Positions 4,649 through 5,293 of a stretch of 5,293 nt of DNA are shown in pieces. The position numbers and the translations under genes were made by a program. This DNA is from JAGTVB01 sp049282355. Its GTDB lineage: Bacteria; Pseudomonadota; Gammaproteobacteria; HK1. A model generated the notes under the pieces. It was not told the DNA's origin. It saw only the letters and a list, made by a program, of their open reading frames with translations, and did no database searches. How positions within the stretch are numbered: position 1 is the first letter of the stretch; every line of letters starts with the position of its first letter. The DNA is taken from positions 1 to 5,293 of the forward strand of contig JBAPTW010000358.1 of NCBI GenBank assembly GCA_049282355.1. Direction: 5' to 3'.

Positions 4649-5293
4649 GCTGAATACTAGCCACATGCCAGTCGCCTGTTGGTGTGTCGGCGGCATGCTG
4701 CACGTGCCAGGTCTCGTCGAACGGTTTGGGATGACCGTTCGCATCCTCTTTGACGAGCCCCGAAAATCGCACCCCCGCAAACATATTGTCGCCTTCGTAG
4801 GCAACGCCCAAGAACTGAGCATCAAGGTCCGCCACTTCAGTATACTGACGCCCCGGCAGGCTCTCTCGTTCACGCGCCAGCTCAGCGAAGAGCTCCGGCG
4901 TGCAGTAATCCCGAATTGCCTCCATATCACCTTTGTCCCAAGCTTCCTGCAAGCGCATGAAGTGCCCCTTGGCACCCTCAACGAAGCCGGCCGCATCAAA
5001 CCATGGAGGCGGCGACACCGGCTCACTTGCCTGCGTGCCACCCGCTAAAGCCTCACCAATCTCTGGCACCCGAAAACCACCGGAGGGGCCAGCCGCAGCA
5101 TAGCGATGGGAGGGGGTTGTCGAGCGACGCCGCAAGGTTTTGAACAACATGATGCCGCCAAAGATCAGCAGAGCGATGATCAGGAAGTCCATAATCTGCA
5201 GGCCTTCAAAGCCGTCACCAAACAGCAAAGCGGCAAGCAAACCACCGGCTGCCAGGCCGGCCAGTGGGCCTAGCCAGCGGCTGGCCCCTGTGG
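4641..5293 (-). CDS. Tim44-like domain membrane protein, 5' end outside the window
   Basis: The frame is open through the right edge, so the start is missing; 216-217 residues are visible. They begin SRWLGPLAGLAAGG and continue with a Gly/Ala-rich hydrophobic hairpin and a clear membrane helix (IMDFLIIALLIFGGIMLF, about visible residues 33-50), then basic RRR. A Gly/Pro/Ser linker follows. The final 120 or so residues form a Tim44-like/MBA1-type domain: WFDAAGFVEGAKGHFMRLQEAWDKGD..., TPELFAEL, ending in WHVASIQQN as the family usually does. In mitochondria this fold binds membranes or import partners. In bacteria its role is poorly defined, perhaps membrane-associated protein assembly. The TTG at 5240 gives an ORF start but is internal, because family-typical sequence continues upstream of it. 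It is transcribed toward cbiZ, 160 bases away, with a hairpin over its stop. Confidence 0.9.
   Translation of the reverse strand, partial: TGASRWLGPLAGLAAGGLLAALLFGDGFEGLQIMDFLIIALLIFGGIMLFKTLRRRSTTPSHRYAAAGPSGGFRVPEIGEALAGGTQASEPVSPPPWFDAAGFVEGAKGHFMRLQEAWDKGDMEAIRDYCTPELFAELARERESLPGRQYTEVADLDAQFLGVAYEGDNMFAGVRFSGLVKEDANGHPKPFDETWHVQHAADTPTGDWHVASIQQN

Noticed and set aside
4494..5048. 184-codon plus-strand ORF opposite the Tim44-like gene
   Set aside because: It is antisense to a well-supported Tim44-like domain, shows no family signature and is open mainly because of the GC-rich opposite-strand codon pattern.

Overview
The window looks like a piece of a proteobacterial chromosome, most likely beta- or gammaproteobacterial. 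The basis is the GC-rich coding sequence, a DUF4118/PAS/HisKA/REC hybrid kinase and a Tim44-like membrane protein of proteobacterial style. No rRNA, tRNA, CRISPR array or complete mobile element is visible, so the taxonomic assignment is an inference.

Layout. Positions 1-120 hold the last 39 codons of a plus-strand gene whose C-terminus has the formylglycine-generating-enzyme/SUMF1 (C-type-lectin-like) signature. Two GC-rich inverted repeats sit at its 3' end. Positions 121-927 form an AT-richer stretch with no secure gene. It contains a doubtful minus-strand 82-codon ORF (179-427), two hairpins (473-495 and 672-706), short gene-like fragments on the plus strand, including a start resembling a CBS-domain protein (from 782), and a convincing plus-strand intrinsic terminator (856-879). 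I read it as an accessory or decayed segment that may still make a short plus-strand transcript.

From 928 to the right edge three genes lie on the minus strand, transcribed right to left: a Tim44-like membrane protein (4641-5293, 5' end outside the window), an adenosylcobinamide amidohydrolase cbiZ (3350-4480) with an unusual C-terminal extension of about 130 residues, and a 757-residue membrane hybrid sensor kinase (928-3201). Gaps of 160 and 148 bases separate them, with a hairpin over the Tim44 stop codon, so a tight operon is unlikely. The three functions have no obvious shared pathway: protein/membrane association, cobamide salvage and environmental sensing.

The most interesting points are three. 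The Tyr/Phe-rich NNC-codon run at the FGE-like C-terminus has the form expected of a diversity-generating retroelement variable region, although no template repeat or reverse transcriptase is in the window. The cbiZ product carries an unexplained extension and 12 cysteines. A repeat-like GGGGTCAGA-type sequence abuts the cbiZ stop codon.
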